A stretch of 11,441 nt of DNA from Verrucomicrobiota bacterium (GTDB lineage Bacteria; Verrucomicrobiota; Kiritimatiellia; Kiritimatiellales; Tichowtungiaceae). Below are positions 1-7,500 of this stretch, piece after piece; within the stretch, counting starts at the first letter, position 1; each line of letters begins with the position of its first letter. The notes under the pieces are model-generated. The model was not told where the DNA came from, did not search any database, and saw only the letters and a list, made by a program, of their open reading frames with translations. Both the position numbers and the translations under genes were made by a program. The stretch spans positions 1 through 11,441 of the forward strand of contig JADYZA010000189.1 in the NCBI GenBank assembly GCA_020853375.1. The letters run 5' to 3'.

Positions 1-1116
1 AAACAGGCCGTGCACGCATTGATCGAAAAAATATTTTCCGGCCGGATCGCCGCCTTCATCAGCGATGAAAAAACCGATCTGACCGCCTATGGACTGGAAA
101 AGCCGGTCTGCGAGCTGACCTTCTTCACTCAGGATGAACGCACACAGACCCTGCTCATCGGAAAAGCCCCAGCGGAAAAAACCGATACGCTCTACGCCAA
201 ACGGGTTGGGAGCGACTCCGTATTCACCGTGCCGGCCCAATGGCTTCAGGAATTTGAAATCAATGACGACCTGCTGAGAAGCCGTCATGTGACCGACCTG
301 CAAATCGAGCGGGTTTCCTCCATACAGCTCACCTTTGGCGAGCAGCAGATTGAACTCAGCCGGACCAACAACCAGTGGCAGGTGATTCGTCCCGTGCGCT
401 GGGATGCCGATCCGGCTTTGATCGGCCAGTTGTTAAAAACAATCGGCGGAGCCTCTGTTGAGGAGTTCGTTGACAGTCCATCCGCCGCGCAAGCCGGACA
501 AATAAAAACCGCCCCGTGGACTGTCGCGCTGCTCTCCGAGGGAAAAACCAACACCCTGCGCATCAGCACCGCCGACACCAATGGACTCCGACTGGTGCAG
601 TACAACAATGAACCGGCTTTCTACGCGACAGCCGGAGGCATCGTCCGCGACGCGTTGGTTGACCCGCTCTTCTACCGCAGTCGCACTGTGCTTGAAATCA
701 ATCCGGTGCAAATTCAAAAAATCACCGCGCGAAACGGAGCCATAGAACGGTCTGTTCAAAAAACCGACACCGGGGTATTCGCTTCCGGCGAGCCGGACCG
801 TCAAGTCAGCGCCAAAGCGCTAACCGATATGATGTGGGTTCTCAACGACCTGCACGCCAAACGGTATGTGGATTACAACCCGGTCTCGCTTAAGCCTTAC
901 GGACTGGATGTCCCGCAAACAACCCTGACCGTCACCCTCAGCGACACCAACGTGATCGGTCGGATTGTACTGCTCGGAAATAAAACCGAGGACGGACGTT
1001 TCGCCATGATCCAGGGTCAGAATATTGTCTTTGTGATGTCCAACGAAGCCGCGCAAACACTCACCTGTGAATTAACGGTGCCTATTGAAAAAGCTGATGA
1101 AATCAAACAGCCCTGA
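1..1116 (+). CDS. DUF4340 domain-containing protein, 5'-truncated by window edge
   Basis: The reading frame is open from base 1 (K-Q-A-V-H...), so the true start and the expected N-terminal membrane anchor lie upstream; the GTG at 10 is probably internal. The 371 visible codons show the DUF4340 pattern at least twice. One copy near codons 25-80 has DLTAYGLEKP, then TLLIGKAP, then LYAKR and VFTVPAQWL. A later one near codons 295-350 has LKPYGLDVPQ, then IVLLGNKTEDGRFAMI and VFVMSN. A middle region (about codons 160-220) has the same strand layout without the YGL signature. The domain's biochemistry is unknown. In many Gram-negative and PVC genomes DUF4340 genes follow an ABC-2 ATPase, a permease and a GldG-like auxiliary protein, so an envelope role with such a transporter just upstream is a reasonable guess. 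The stop codon (1114-1116) lies inside the next gene. Confidence 0.85.
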   Translation, partial: KQAVHALIEKIFSGRIAAFISDEKTDLTAYGLEKPVCELTFFTQDERTQTLLIGKAPAEKTDTLYAKRVGSDSVFTVPAQWLQEFEINDDLLRSRHVTDLQIERVSSIQLTFGEQQIELSRTNNQWQVIRPVRWDADPALIGQLLKTIGGASVEEFVDSPSAAQAGQIKTAPWTVALLSEGKTNTLRISTADTNGLRLVQYNNEPAFYATAGGIVRDALVDPLFYRSRTVLEINPVQIQKITARNGAIERSVQKTDTGVFASGEPDRQVSAKALTDMMWVLNDLHAKRYVDYNPVSLKPYGLDVPQTTLTVTLSDTNVIGRIVLLGNKTEDGRFAMIQGQNIVFVMSNEAAQTLTCELTVPIEKADEIKQP

Positions 1117-3538
1117 ACCGGAACCCATCCGCTCCGCCGGACATTTTCCGCACATTCTCCGCCTGACGGGATTCGCGCTGAGTCTTGCGATTCTGCTGAT
1201 CCTTTTCGCCTTACTGGTGATTGGCCTGCCACCCAGTCTGACGCGCAGCATCACAGCTCAGGTGCGGGCGGCAGGTATTCCTATTCAAGTTGAATCCATC
1301 CGGCTCTCGACGCATCGTGGCTGGGTTCTGAAAAACGTCAGCCTCTACAGCAACTCACCCGACGACCTGCAACCGCTTCTGACCACGAAAAAACTTTATG
1401 TCATGATTTGGCCGGTCAACTGGAAGCATCCCGCAGGAGGAAGCTGGCACATCAAACTCTATGCGAAAAAACTCGGCGCATCCCTCGGCCAGCCATGGGA
1501 AAGCGTACTTCCGGAAAGTCACCCGTTCCGCCAGATCAAACAACTGGATGCATCGCTGATTGCCGCGCCGGGGAAGGTGTCCGTCGAAAAAGCCACGCTA
1601 GATTGGGGCGGCATCAATATTCTCATCCGCGGTAACGCCGATTTTTCCGCAGCATCCAGCAACGAAACTCCGCAAGGACAGGATTTCCGCCGCCGTGCCG
1701 CACGGGCCGCCGACGCACTGAGCTATCTGAAATGCGCAAAGCCGCCGCAGCTCCAGCTCGACTTCCTCTACAACAATGCCCAACCGGAAGAAACCTTTTT
1801 GAACGCGACCTTGTCGGCTGAAAAAATCACCTGGCGCAACCGGCTCTACAAACGGCTCGACGGCTCACTCGGCTACCGCGACGGCATCTGGACGATCGCT
1901 TCATTACAACTGAGCCACTCCGAAAACGAGCGAATCCTCCTGCACGGCTCAGCTAACATCAACAGCAGTAATGCGCAGTTGTCCGTCGAAAACACACTCT
2001 CCGCCGCCGATCTGTTCAATCTGCTTCCGGAAGAAGCGCAGTCCGCTGTGGCACAGACCGGAATCAAGCCCGGCGAAAAAATCGATTTCACCGCATCCGT
2101 CGGTCCGGCCCCTTTCGACCAGCTGGCCGAGAAAACAGACGTACAGATACAAATGGCGCAATTCACACGCCACGATATCACCTTGGATCCGCTGGCCCTC
2201 CACCTCATCCGCACCGGAAACCGGATTGAAGTTCGGGATCTGCGCGCCCGCGTCAATGGCGGAACACTCACCGGAAGCTTCGACCTCGACCTGGCTTCCG
2301 AAGCTTGGACAGCACGGATACAGGCGCAATGCAAACCCTCGATCGCCGGGGCCTACGATGACGACCTCCGGGATTTCATCAGCCGCTTCCGCTTCCCCGC
2401 CGAACAGCCGAAAGCCGACTTAACCATTTCACAGTCCGGCCCAGATGCCTCTATCGTCATGTCCGGCTCGCTCTCTGGCGACAACTTCACCTGCGGCGGT
2501 GTACCGATCGATCATCTCGAAACATTCATGGTCTTCTCCAACCGGGTGGTTGACCTCACTCCGATACACGCCGTCCGCGGAAAAGAAAAATTCGACGGCA
2601 GCGTACAGGTGGACTTCAATCGCCAGATCGGCATCTTCAGCGCCACCAACAGCTTTCCGCCCGGCGACATCTCGCAGGCCCTCGCCCCGGACGAAGACAC
2701 AGTCCTTTCACTGTTCCGCTTCGACGGTCCGGTTTATGCCTCCGGACAAGGCCAAATCGACTACGGCACCTGGACAAACCACCTCTTCAAAGGAACGTTC
2801 CGCGCTGAAAACATCAGCATGGACAAACTGAAAGTCTCCTCCTTCAACGCCGATGTTGAAGTGCGAGGCACACAGCTCATCTTCACCAACGTCGCCGCTG
2901 GACTCTACAACGGAACCGCCGAAGGCCACGGCGAATTCGACATCCTGCTTGAAGACGGCTCCGCCCCCTACCACATCAACGCCCGCTTCAATCAGCTTGA
3001 TCTCGCGCAAATGCTCAAACAGACCTCTGAAGGCGACTATGGCCGCACACGCGGACAGCTCTCCACCGCATTTGACTTAACCGCCGACGCAAAAACCAAC
3101 TTCTGGCAGTCGGCCAAAGGGCGCGGACAGGTCGAAATAAAAAATGGCTATCTGGCTGACGTTCCGTTCTTCGGTGGATTCTCGCGGCTCGTCCAGTCCG
3201 CCTTCAGCAGTTTCAACCTCTTCGCCCTCACCTCATTTTCGGCCGACTACGAACTGCGCGACGGAGCCCTCCGGAGCGACAACGCCCAACTCGGCGGCAC
3301 ACTGGTCAGCGCCCGTGGACGCGGAAGCTATTCACCGGAAAGCGGCCTGAACTTTGTCGTAACCGCCGAACCGCTCCGACAGACGACGGGTGGCGCGGAT
3401 AAAGAAAGAAGCCAACTCCAGCGGCTGGCCGCCAACGCGCTGAAAGAAACCACCGCGCCAATCCTCCGTCTACTGGAATTCCGGCTTGAAGGCCCACTCG
3501 ACAAACCCGAATGGCGCTTCGTCAACCTCCCCAAATAA
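1097..3538 (+). CDS. AsmA-like envelope protein with AsmA-type C-terminal region
   Basis: This is an 813-residue protein from ATG 1097; a TTG at 1085 would add four residues. ATG is preferred, but neither start has a clear Shine-Dalgarno site. The start lies 20 bases inside the upstream DUF4340 gene, which suggests translational coupling. Residues about 24-44 form one membrane segment followed by LPPSLTRSI, the usual AsmA/YhdP-like inner-membrane anchor. The rest is long, beta-rich and polar, as in the repeated groove-forming strands of this superfamily. The C-terminal 250 residues carry AsmA C-terminal hallmarks: GRGQVEIKNGYLADVPFFGG, then YELRDGALRSDNAQLGG, and a terminal LEGPLDKPEWRFVNLP. 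AsmA, YhdP and TamB relatives are linked to phospholipid traffic between membranes, and this one probably acts in the periplasm; its substrate cannot be read from sequence. At 813 residues it falls between AsmA (about 600) and YhdP/TamB (about 1250). Confidence 0.85.
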   Translation: MKSNSPEPEPIRSAGHFPHILRLTGFALSLAILLILFALLVIGLPPSLTRSITAQVRAAGIPIQVESIRLSTHRGWVLKNVSLYSNSPDDLQPLLTTKKLYVMIWPVNWKHPAGGSWHIKLYAKKLGASLGQPWESVLPESHPFRQIKQLDASLIAAPGKVSVEKATLDWGGINILIRGNADFSAASSNETPQGQDFRRRAARAADALSYLKCAKPPQLQLDFLYNNAQPEETFLNATLSAEKITWRNRLYKRLDGSLGYRDGIWTIASLQLSHSENERILLHGSANINSSNAQLSVENTLSAADLFNLLPEEAQSAVAQTGIKPGEKIDFTASVGPAPFDQLAEKTDVQIQMAQFTRHDITLDPLALHLIRTGNRIEVRDLRARVNGGTLTGSFDLDLASEAWTARIQAQCKPSIAGAYDDDLRDFISRFRFPAEQPKADLTISQSGPDASIVMSGSLSGDNFTCGGVPIDHLETFMVFSNRVVDLTPIHAVRGKEKFDGSVQVDFNRQIGIFSATNSFPPGDISQALAPDEDTVLSLFRFDGPVYASGQGQIDYGTWTNHLFKGTFRAENISMDKLKVSSFNADVEVRGTQLIFTNVAAGLYNGTAEGHGEFDILLEDGSAPYHINARFNQLDLAQMLKQTSEGDYGRTRGQLSTAFDLTADAKTNFWQSAKGRGQVEIKNGYLADVPFFGGFSRLVQSAFSSFNLFALTSFSADYELRDGALRSDNAQLGGTLVSARGRGSYSPESGLNFVVTAEPLRQTTGGADKERSQLQRLAANALKETTAPILRLLEFRLEGPLDKPEWRFVNLPK

Positions 3539-3554
3539 CATCCGGACGGTTTTC

Positions 3555-3581
3555 AACACGAAGCACACAAAGATCGCGAAG
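3555..3581 (+). repeat. Three tandem 9-mers, NNCRCRAAG
   Basis: Three consecutive 9-base units all end in AAG: AACACGAAG (3555-3563), CACACAAAG (3564-3572) and ATCGCGAAG (3573-3581). Strings of this kind (CACGAAG, GCGAAG) occur as dispersed intergenic repeats in several environmental bacterial phyla. The opposite flank of the SIMPL gene carries a related string in the opposite orientation (4458-4480). Their function is unknown. Confidence 0.65.
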
Positions 3582-3583
3582 AA

Positions 3584-3598
3584 TTCCAAGGTTTGGAA
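3584..3598. repeat. Palindromic repeat copy 1, TTCCAA-GGT-TTGGAA
   Basis: Perfect six-base arms with a three-base centre, placed between two convergent genes. It overlaps a second possible hairpin, AGGTT-TGG-AACCT (3589-3601), and the two cannot form together. Confidence 0.8.
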
Positions 3599-3648
3599 CC
3601 TCGGATGTTGGAAACAAAAAAACTCCAAAATCTCCCTGATCTCTGTAT

Positions 3649-4344
3649 TTATTTGGTGGAGATGCGGAACGTCAGTTCAACTTGGCTTGTAATACGTTGC
3701 GTTCCCGGTTCGATACTATTTTCAGAAAGTACGGCAGGTTGCGGTGACTCCGTATCTTCATATCTCCTTAAACGGACTGTGTCAGTGGAAATTTCTTCCA
3801 CGGCCAATGGCTCAAGCAACGAAACTCCTAATGCTTTAGCAAGGGCTTCTGCTTTTCCCCTTGCCGCGCTAACTGCTTTTAGCCGGGCTTTATTTTGTAT
3901 TTCGTTTCGATTCGAAATATCGAAACGAACTCGGTTGATTCGCAGATTATTGAATTTTGAAAGTTGCTTCCAGCAGTCGAGGTATTTGGTGAAATCAGTG
4001 AATTTGAAGCTTATCTCCGTATAGGCATAGTATCCATCCTGTACATTGCTTCTATCGCGGTAAACCCAGTTTTCGTTCAACTGCATATATGAAGTTTTGA
4101 TTTCTTTGTCAGGTATGCTCTTTTTGAGATACGCCAGCACACTTGAGACGTCCCGCAAGTGATTTGTTGCCACTCCCTCAACACTGGCACCCATCGTTTT
4201 AACGGACAGGCTCCAGTTAAGTTCATCGGGGACGACCAGCTCTTCTGCTGTTCCATAAACCGTAATGTGCGGCAGGTCTGTTTCGGAAAAAGCGGAAAGA
4301 GATGCGAGCAAAGTAAAAACGAGAAGTGATGCAAGCTTGTTCAT
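3649..4344 (-). CDS. SIMPL domain (DUF541) periplasmic protein
   Basis: This 231-residue protein starts at ATG 4344, with a good Shine-Dalgarno site (AAAGG, six bases upstream on the minus strand). Residues 1-20 (MNKLASLLVFTLLASLSAFS) are a signal peptide with no lipobox cysteine, so export to the periplasm is expected. The remainder fits the SIMPL/DUF541 family: ITVYGTAEELVVPDELNWSLSV early on, a YAYTEISFKFTDF strand in the middle, the helix ARLKAVSAARGKAEALAKALGV with the family's typical A-x-x-KAexlAxxLG form (about residues 153-174), and a closing VELTFRI strand. E. coli YggE and Brucella BP26 are family members; YggE is linked to oxidative stress and BP26 forms a large oligomer, but a general function is not settled. 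GC content is about 42 percent against 58-70 percent in sampled neighbouring lines, and both flanks contain repeats, so later acquisition is possible. Confidence 0.88.
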   Translation of the reverse strand: MNKLASLLVFTLLASLSAFSETDLPHITVYGTAEELVVPDELNWSLSVKTMGASVEGVATNHLRDVSSVLAYLKKSIPDKEIKTSYMQLNENWVYRDRSNVQDGYYAYTEISFKFTDFTKYLDCWKQLSKFNNLRINRVRFDISNRNEIQNKARLKAVSAARGKAEALAKALGVSLLEPLAVEEISTDTVRLRRYEDTESPQPAVLSENSIEPGTQRITSQVELTFRISTK

Positions 4345-4348
4345 CGGA

Positions 4349-4355
4349 CACCTTT
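4349..4355 (-). promoter_or_regulatory. Ribosome binding site of the SIMPL gene
   Basis: The minus strand reads AAAGGTG here, leaving six bases between AAAGG and the ATG. It is the clearest Shine-Dalgarno site in the window and fixes the start at 4344. Confidence 0.6.
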
Positions 4356-4367
4356 CTGTTGTTGGGT

Positions 4368-4388
4368 CAAAGGGTAAAAGGCAAGCGG
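4368..4388 (+). repeat. Three tandem 7-mers, NAANNGG
   Basis: CAAAGGG (4368-4374), TAAAAGG (4375-4381) and CAAGCGG (4382-4388) are contiguous. On the minus strand they give a CCTTTTACCCTTTG string. The array overlaps the candidate promoter of the SIMPL gene. It is short, so chance cannot be excluded. Confidence 0.4.
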
Positions 4389-4399
4389 ACGACTGTCAA
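4371..4399 (-). promoter_or_regulatory. Candidate sigma70-type promoter for the SIMPL gene
   Basis: On the minus strand a perfect TTGACA (4399-4394) is followed after 17 bases by TACCCT (4376-4371), a weak -10 box that keeps only the T, A and final T of TATAAT. The spacing is ideal, and it would place transcription start about 20 bases before the ATG. The poor -10 box keeps confidence low. Confidence 0.35.
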
Positions 4400-4441
4400 T
4401 TAGCATCCATGTGGACGCGACATCTTCACCGCGTCTGCGTT

Positions 4442-4456
4442 TTCCAAGGCCTGAAA
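4442..4456. repeat. Degenerate palindrome copy, TTCCAA-GGC-CTGAAA
   Basis: The left arm is intact and the right arm differs from TTGGAA at two positions. It lies 41 bases (start to start) from an intact copy in the same gap and may be a decayed member of the family. Confidence 0.4.
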
Positions 4457-4457
4457 A

Positions 4458-4480
4458 CTTCTTGGCGTCTTCGCGGTTCA
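4458..4480 (-). repeat. CGCGAAG/GCCAAG micro-repeat string
   Basis: The minus strand reads TGAACCGCGAAGACGCC followed by AAGAAG. It resembles the 9-mer array at 3555-3581 but lies in the opposite orientation, so the two related strings flank the SIMPL gene facing inwards. Confidence 0.45.
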
Positions 4481-4482
4481 AC

Positions 4483-4497
4483 TTCCAATCTTTGGAA
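4483..4497. repeat. Palindromic repeat copy 2, TTCCAA-TCT-TTGGAA
   Basis: Perfect six-base arms with centre TCT, in the gap between the large gene's stop and the SIMPL gene. It sits between the CACAGAGGC-type string and the CGCGAAG string. Confidence 0.8.
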
Positions 4498-4498
4498 A

Positions 4499-4522
4499 CC
4501 CTCCATGCCTCTGTGGTGAAAA
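4499..4522 (-). repeat. CACCACAGAGGC-type dispersed string
   Basis: The minus strand reads TTTCACCACAGAGGCATGG directly after the large gene's stop codon. Similar strings recur as intergenic repeats in many environmental bacterial genomes. This is recognised from memory; only one copy is present here. Confidence 0.4.
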
Positions 4523-4528
4523 ATTCTC

Positions 4529-7500
4529 TCACCCTTTCAGCGGACTTTTGGCGAGGTTGCGGCGGAGGCGTTTGATGGTGAGGCCGCCGCGCGGCTCGGT
4601 CATGTCGTTCGGAAGCACCACATCGTTATCGACGAGCGTGGCACCGATGACGCTTTCGCAGGCCTGCCGGAGCATCCAGCCAGCCGCGCCAGTGTAGCCG
4701 CTCCAGATCATACGACCCGAATCGTGGACGGTGAGATAGTCGGCGCACTGCTGGTTGGGCTGTCCGCCATAGTTTTCAATCTCGGCTCCGTGCGTGTGCG
4801 GAATGGCTGAAATTTTGTACCACAGCCGGACAGCGGCATCGCGGTAATGCTTCGCCGTGGCTTCGTCGCCCTGCGCGGCGAACTGTTCGGCGAGCAGGCG
4901 GCAGGCGCGCGTGAGCCACTGGACGCCGTGCGAATACATTCCGTTTTCGCGCACGCCTTCCGGATAGGTGCTGCTACGTCCGAGATACGGCTTGGTGTTC
5001 TCGCGTAACGCGGGCCAGCCGAGGCAGATCACTTTCTCGCGTTCGAGCACGCGCAGTGCGGTGTCGAGCGCGATGCGGCTGCGCTCCGGATTCACTCCGG
5101 CAAAAACAGCCCACGCCGCGCCGAGCGCGTCGGTTTCCCAATAGCCCGCGCCTTCTTTGCCGATTTCGGTTCCGTCGTCGTGAATGGCGCGCAGATAGCG
5201 GTCGGTGCGCCAGACTTTCTCAATGTTCCGGCGCAGTCTTCTAAGCTCCTGTTCATAATGGTGGCGGCGGCGGTTTCCGTCGCGTTCTCCAATGATTGGA
5301 AGGAGGTTTTTCAAAACGCAGATCAGGAAGAACGCCATCCAGACGGATTCGCCGCGCCCTTTGCTGCCAATTTCATCAAGGCCGTCATTCCAGTCGCCGG
5401 TTCCCATCAGGGGAAGTCCATGGCGGCCCATCCGCTTGTTCAGCACCAGATCGACAGCGCGCATGACGTGTTTATAAACCGAATCACTGCGCGGCGATCG
5501 CAACGGAAAAAATCCAAGACCGTGTTTTCCAGCCGGAAGCGGCGGCAGCGGAATTTCGGCTTTGAGATAGCTGACCTGTTCGTCGAGCAGTGTTTTGTCG
5601 CCGGTCATACGGACATATTCGCCGACGCCCCAACCGAGCCAAATCAGATTATCGCTGGCATGCGAGCGGCTGAGAAATCCGGTGCGCCCATCCTGCTGAA
5701 GGAAAAACCAGTGGGCGGTGTCGCCTTCAGGAAACTGCTGCGCGGCGTGAAGCAGAAGCTGGGTGCGCGCCAGAGACGGATCGACCCAGATCATATTGAC
5801 GGTGTCCTGAAGCTGATCGCGGAAGCCGAATGCGCCGGAGGCCTGATAGAATCCTTTGCGGGCCCAGATGCGTTCACTGAGCGTCTGGTATTTCATCCAC
5901 TTCACGTAGGCATCAAATTCCGGATCGCTGGTTTCAATCTTCAAGGTGGACTGCAAAGCCATCCACCAGTCGCGCGTAATCTGCAAACTATGCTCGGCAT
6001 GTTCCAAGGATTGGAACTTTTTCACGCAGACTTCGGCCTGCTTGCGGGAATCGGCCTCGCCCAGCACGATTGAAATCACTTTCTCGCCGCCTGCCGGAAT
6101 TTCAACCGTGGTCAGAAGTGCGGCAACGGGAAATTCATCGCCCGCCGCAGGAGCGGGCGTTCCGGTTTCAACCATCGCCGGACGGGCGAATGGGCGACCC
6201 GCTCCGAAGAACTGGTCGCGGCGCGTGGCGAACTGCTCAACCGGCTCGCTCATGGCGGCGAAGCATGAACCGGTACGGAACCGGTTGCGCGGATTTTCAA
6301 AATACAGCGCGGCGCTTGCCGCGTCGCGCGAGATGAGCAAAGCGCCCGCCTGTTCCGGACTGTGCGCCAGCGCAATCTGGAAATACGGCGCGACGCGCAG
6401 ACGGCGCGGCGCGATGCCGGTGTTGCGGATTTTGAGAATATAAACCCCCGCCGGCTCGTTGAGCGGCACGTGCACGGAAAGTTCGGTTTCCAGACCGCCC
6501 TTTTTCATTTTGAACACCGCGCTACCATCTAGACTGAACAGAACATCGTGCGCGGCGGTTTTGTCTTTAAGCGGATCATAGCAGGGCGAAAACCAGTCGC
6601 CGGATTTTTCATCGTAAAGATAAACCGCCTCGGACGGAACCTGACTGCCGGTCAGGTCGGCCCAGTCGGGTGTCAGCCGGTTCTGCTGAGCGTTGCCGCT
6701 GGCCGATGAGTGCAGTCCGTGGTTGGTGACCGCAACGATGTGGCCTAACGCATTGGCCATTTCGTGGTCGAACGGGCGCGGCGTGAACGGCGTCAGCACA
6801 CGCAACGTATTGCCGTTATCGGTGTATTCCGTGTAGCGCTCCGGCGTGCCGTCCAAAATTTCGCCGTGGCCGATCTTCAAATGCGGCTCCGGATTTCCCC
6901 GTTCACGCAGAGGTTGAATCGCCTGCGGCCTCAGATGCTTCATGATCATTTGCGCGGCGCGGTCTTTGTGTTCGCATCCGCCGATCAGGATCCGGTGAGT
7001 CAGCCTGCCGTTCGCGGCAAGCGGCGCGTTGAGCAGCAGAGAGCCGATCGGATCGAACGTCGGACAGGCATCCGAATCGCACGCCTCGCGGAAAGCCAGC
7101 GTTTCGAGCACGCGCGGCGCCCAGATGTTTCCGGCGCGGCCAATAAACTCAATCCGCCCAGTCAGCACTCCGGCCGGCGTGTCGGCCGAGGCAAGAATTC
7201 CGTAGAGCTTGGTGTTGCGGTGAAACGCCAGTATCGCGTTCAGGTCTGAGTGATACGACATTTCCGGATAAAGACGGTTATACTGCGTGTGATTGCGGTC
7301 GGCGTCCGCCCGGTTGAGCATCCATTCGAGATACGGCACAATCTTCAGATCGCGAGCTTTCCCGCTGAGGTCTTCCAGCTCGACAGTCCAGAGTTCCACC
7401 GCGTCGTCGCGATTAGGCAGACGAATGGTGACCGTGGCGCGAACTTCGTTGGAAGTGTTCACCACCCGGATCCGGTCGCTGTCGCCCTCGAAAGCGGACG

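Larger units (their letters stand above)
3539..3648. other. Convergent intergenic gap with micro-repeats and one palindrome
   Basis: This gap separates the ends of the AsmA-like gene (plus) and the SIMPL gene (minus). It holds a triple 9-mer array (3555-3581) and a TTCCAA-N3-TTGGAA palindrome (3584-3598), followed by an A-rich stretch (3615-3630). I see no GC-rich hairpin with a T-tract that would make a convincing intrinsic terminator for either gene. Confidence 0.7.
4345..4528. other. Intergenic gap between GH94-type and SIMPL genes, built of short repeats
   Basis: These 184 bases contain no gene I can support. Read on the minus strand, they hold a CACCACAGAGGC-type string just after the large gene's stop, a TTCCAA-N3-TTGGAA palindrome, a CGCGAAG/GCCAAG string, a degenerate second palindrome (4442-4456) and a small hairpin (GACGCG/CGCGTC, arms 4414-4419 and 4430-4435, no T-tract). 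Next come a candidate promoter and three 7-mers. No convincing intrinsic terminator for the large gene was found, so read-through into the SIMPL gene is possible. Confidence 0.6.

Noticed and set aside
197..209. CCAA-N5-TTGG
   Set aside because: The centre is five bases, not three, and the outer bases do not match.
2296..2310. TTCCGA-AGC-TTGGAC as another palindrome copy
   Set aside because: Two mismatches, one in the core, make this compatible with chance; it was not counted.
3555..3581. CRISPR-like array
   Set aside because: The 9-base units are contiguous, without spacers, and far too short.
3593..4024. Plus-strand open frame of 143 codons
   Set aside because: Antisense to the SIMPL gene, which has a signal peptide, a ribosome site and family motifs.
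4414..4435. GACGCG/CGCGTC hairpin as terminator of the large gene
   Set aside because: Six-base stem with a ten-base loop and no T-tract on the minus strand.
5180..6073. Plus-strand open frame of 297 codons
   Set aside because: Antisense to the GH94 catalytic region, which has clear motifs on the minus strand.
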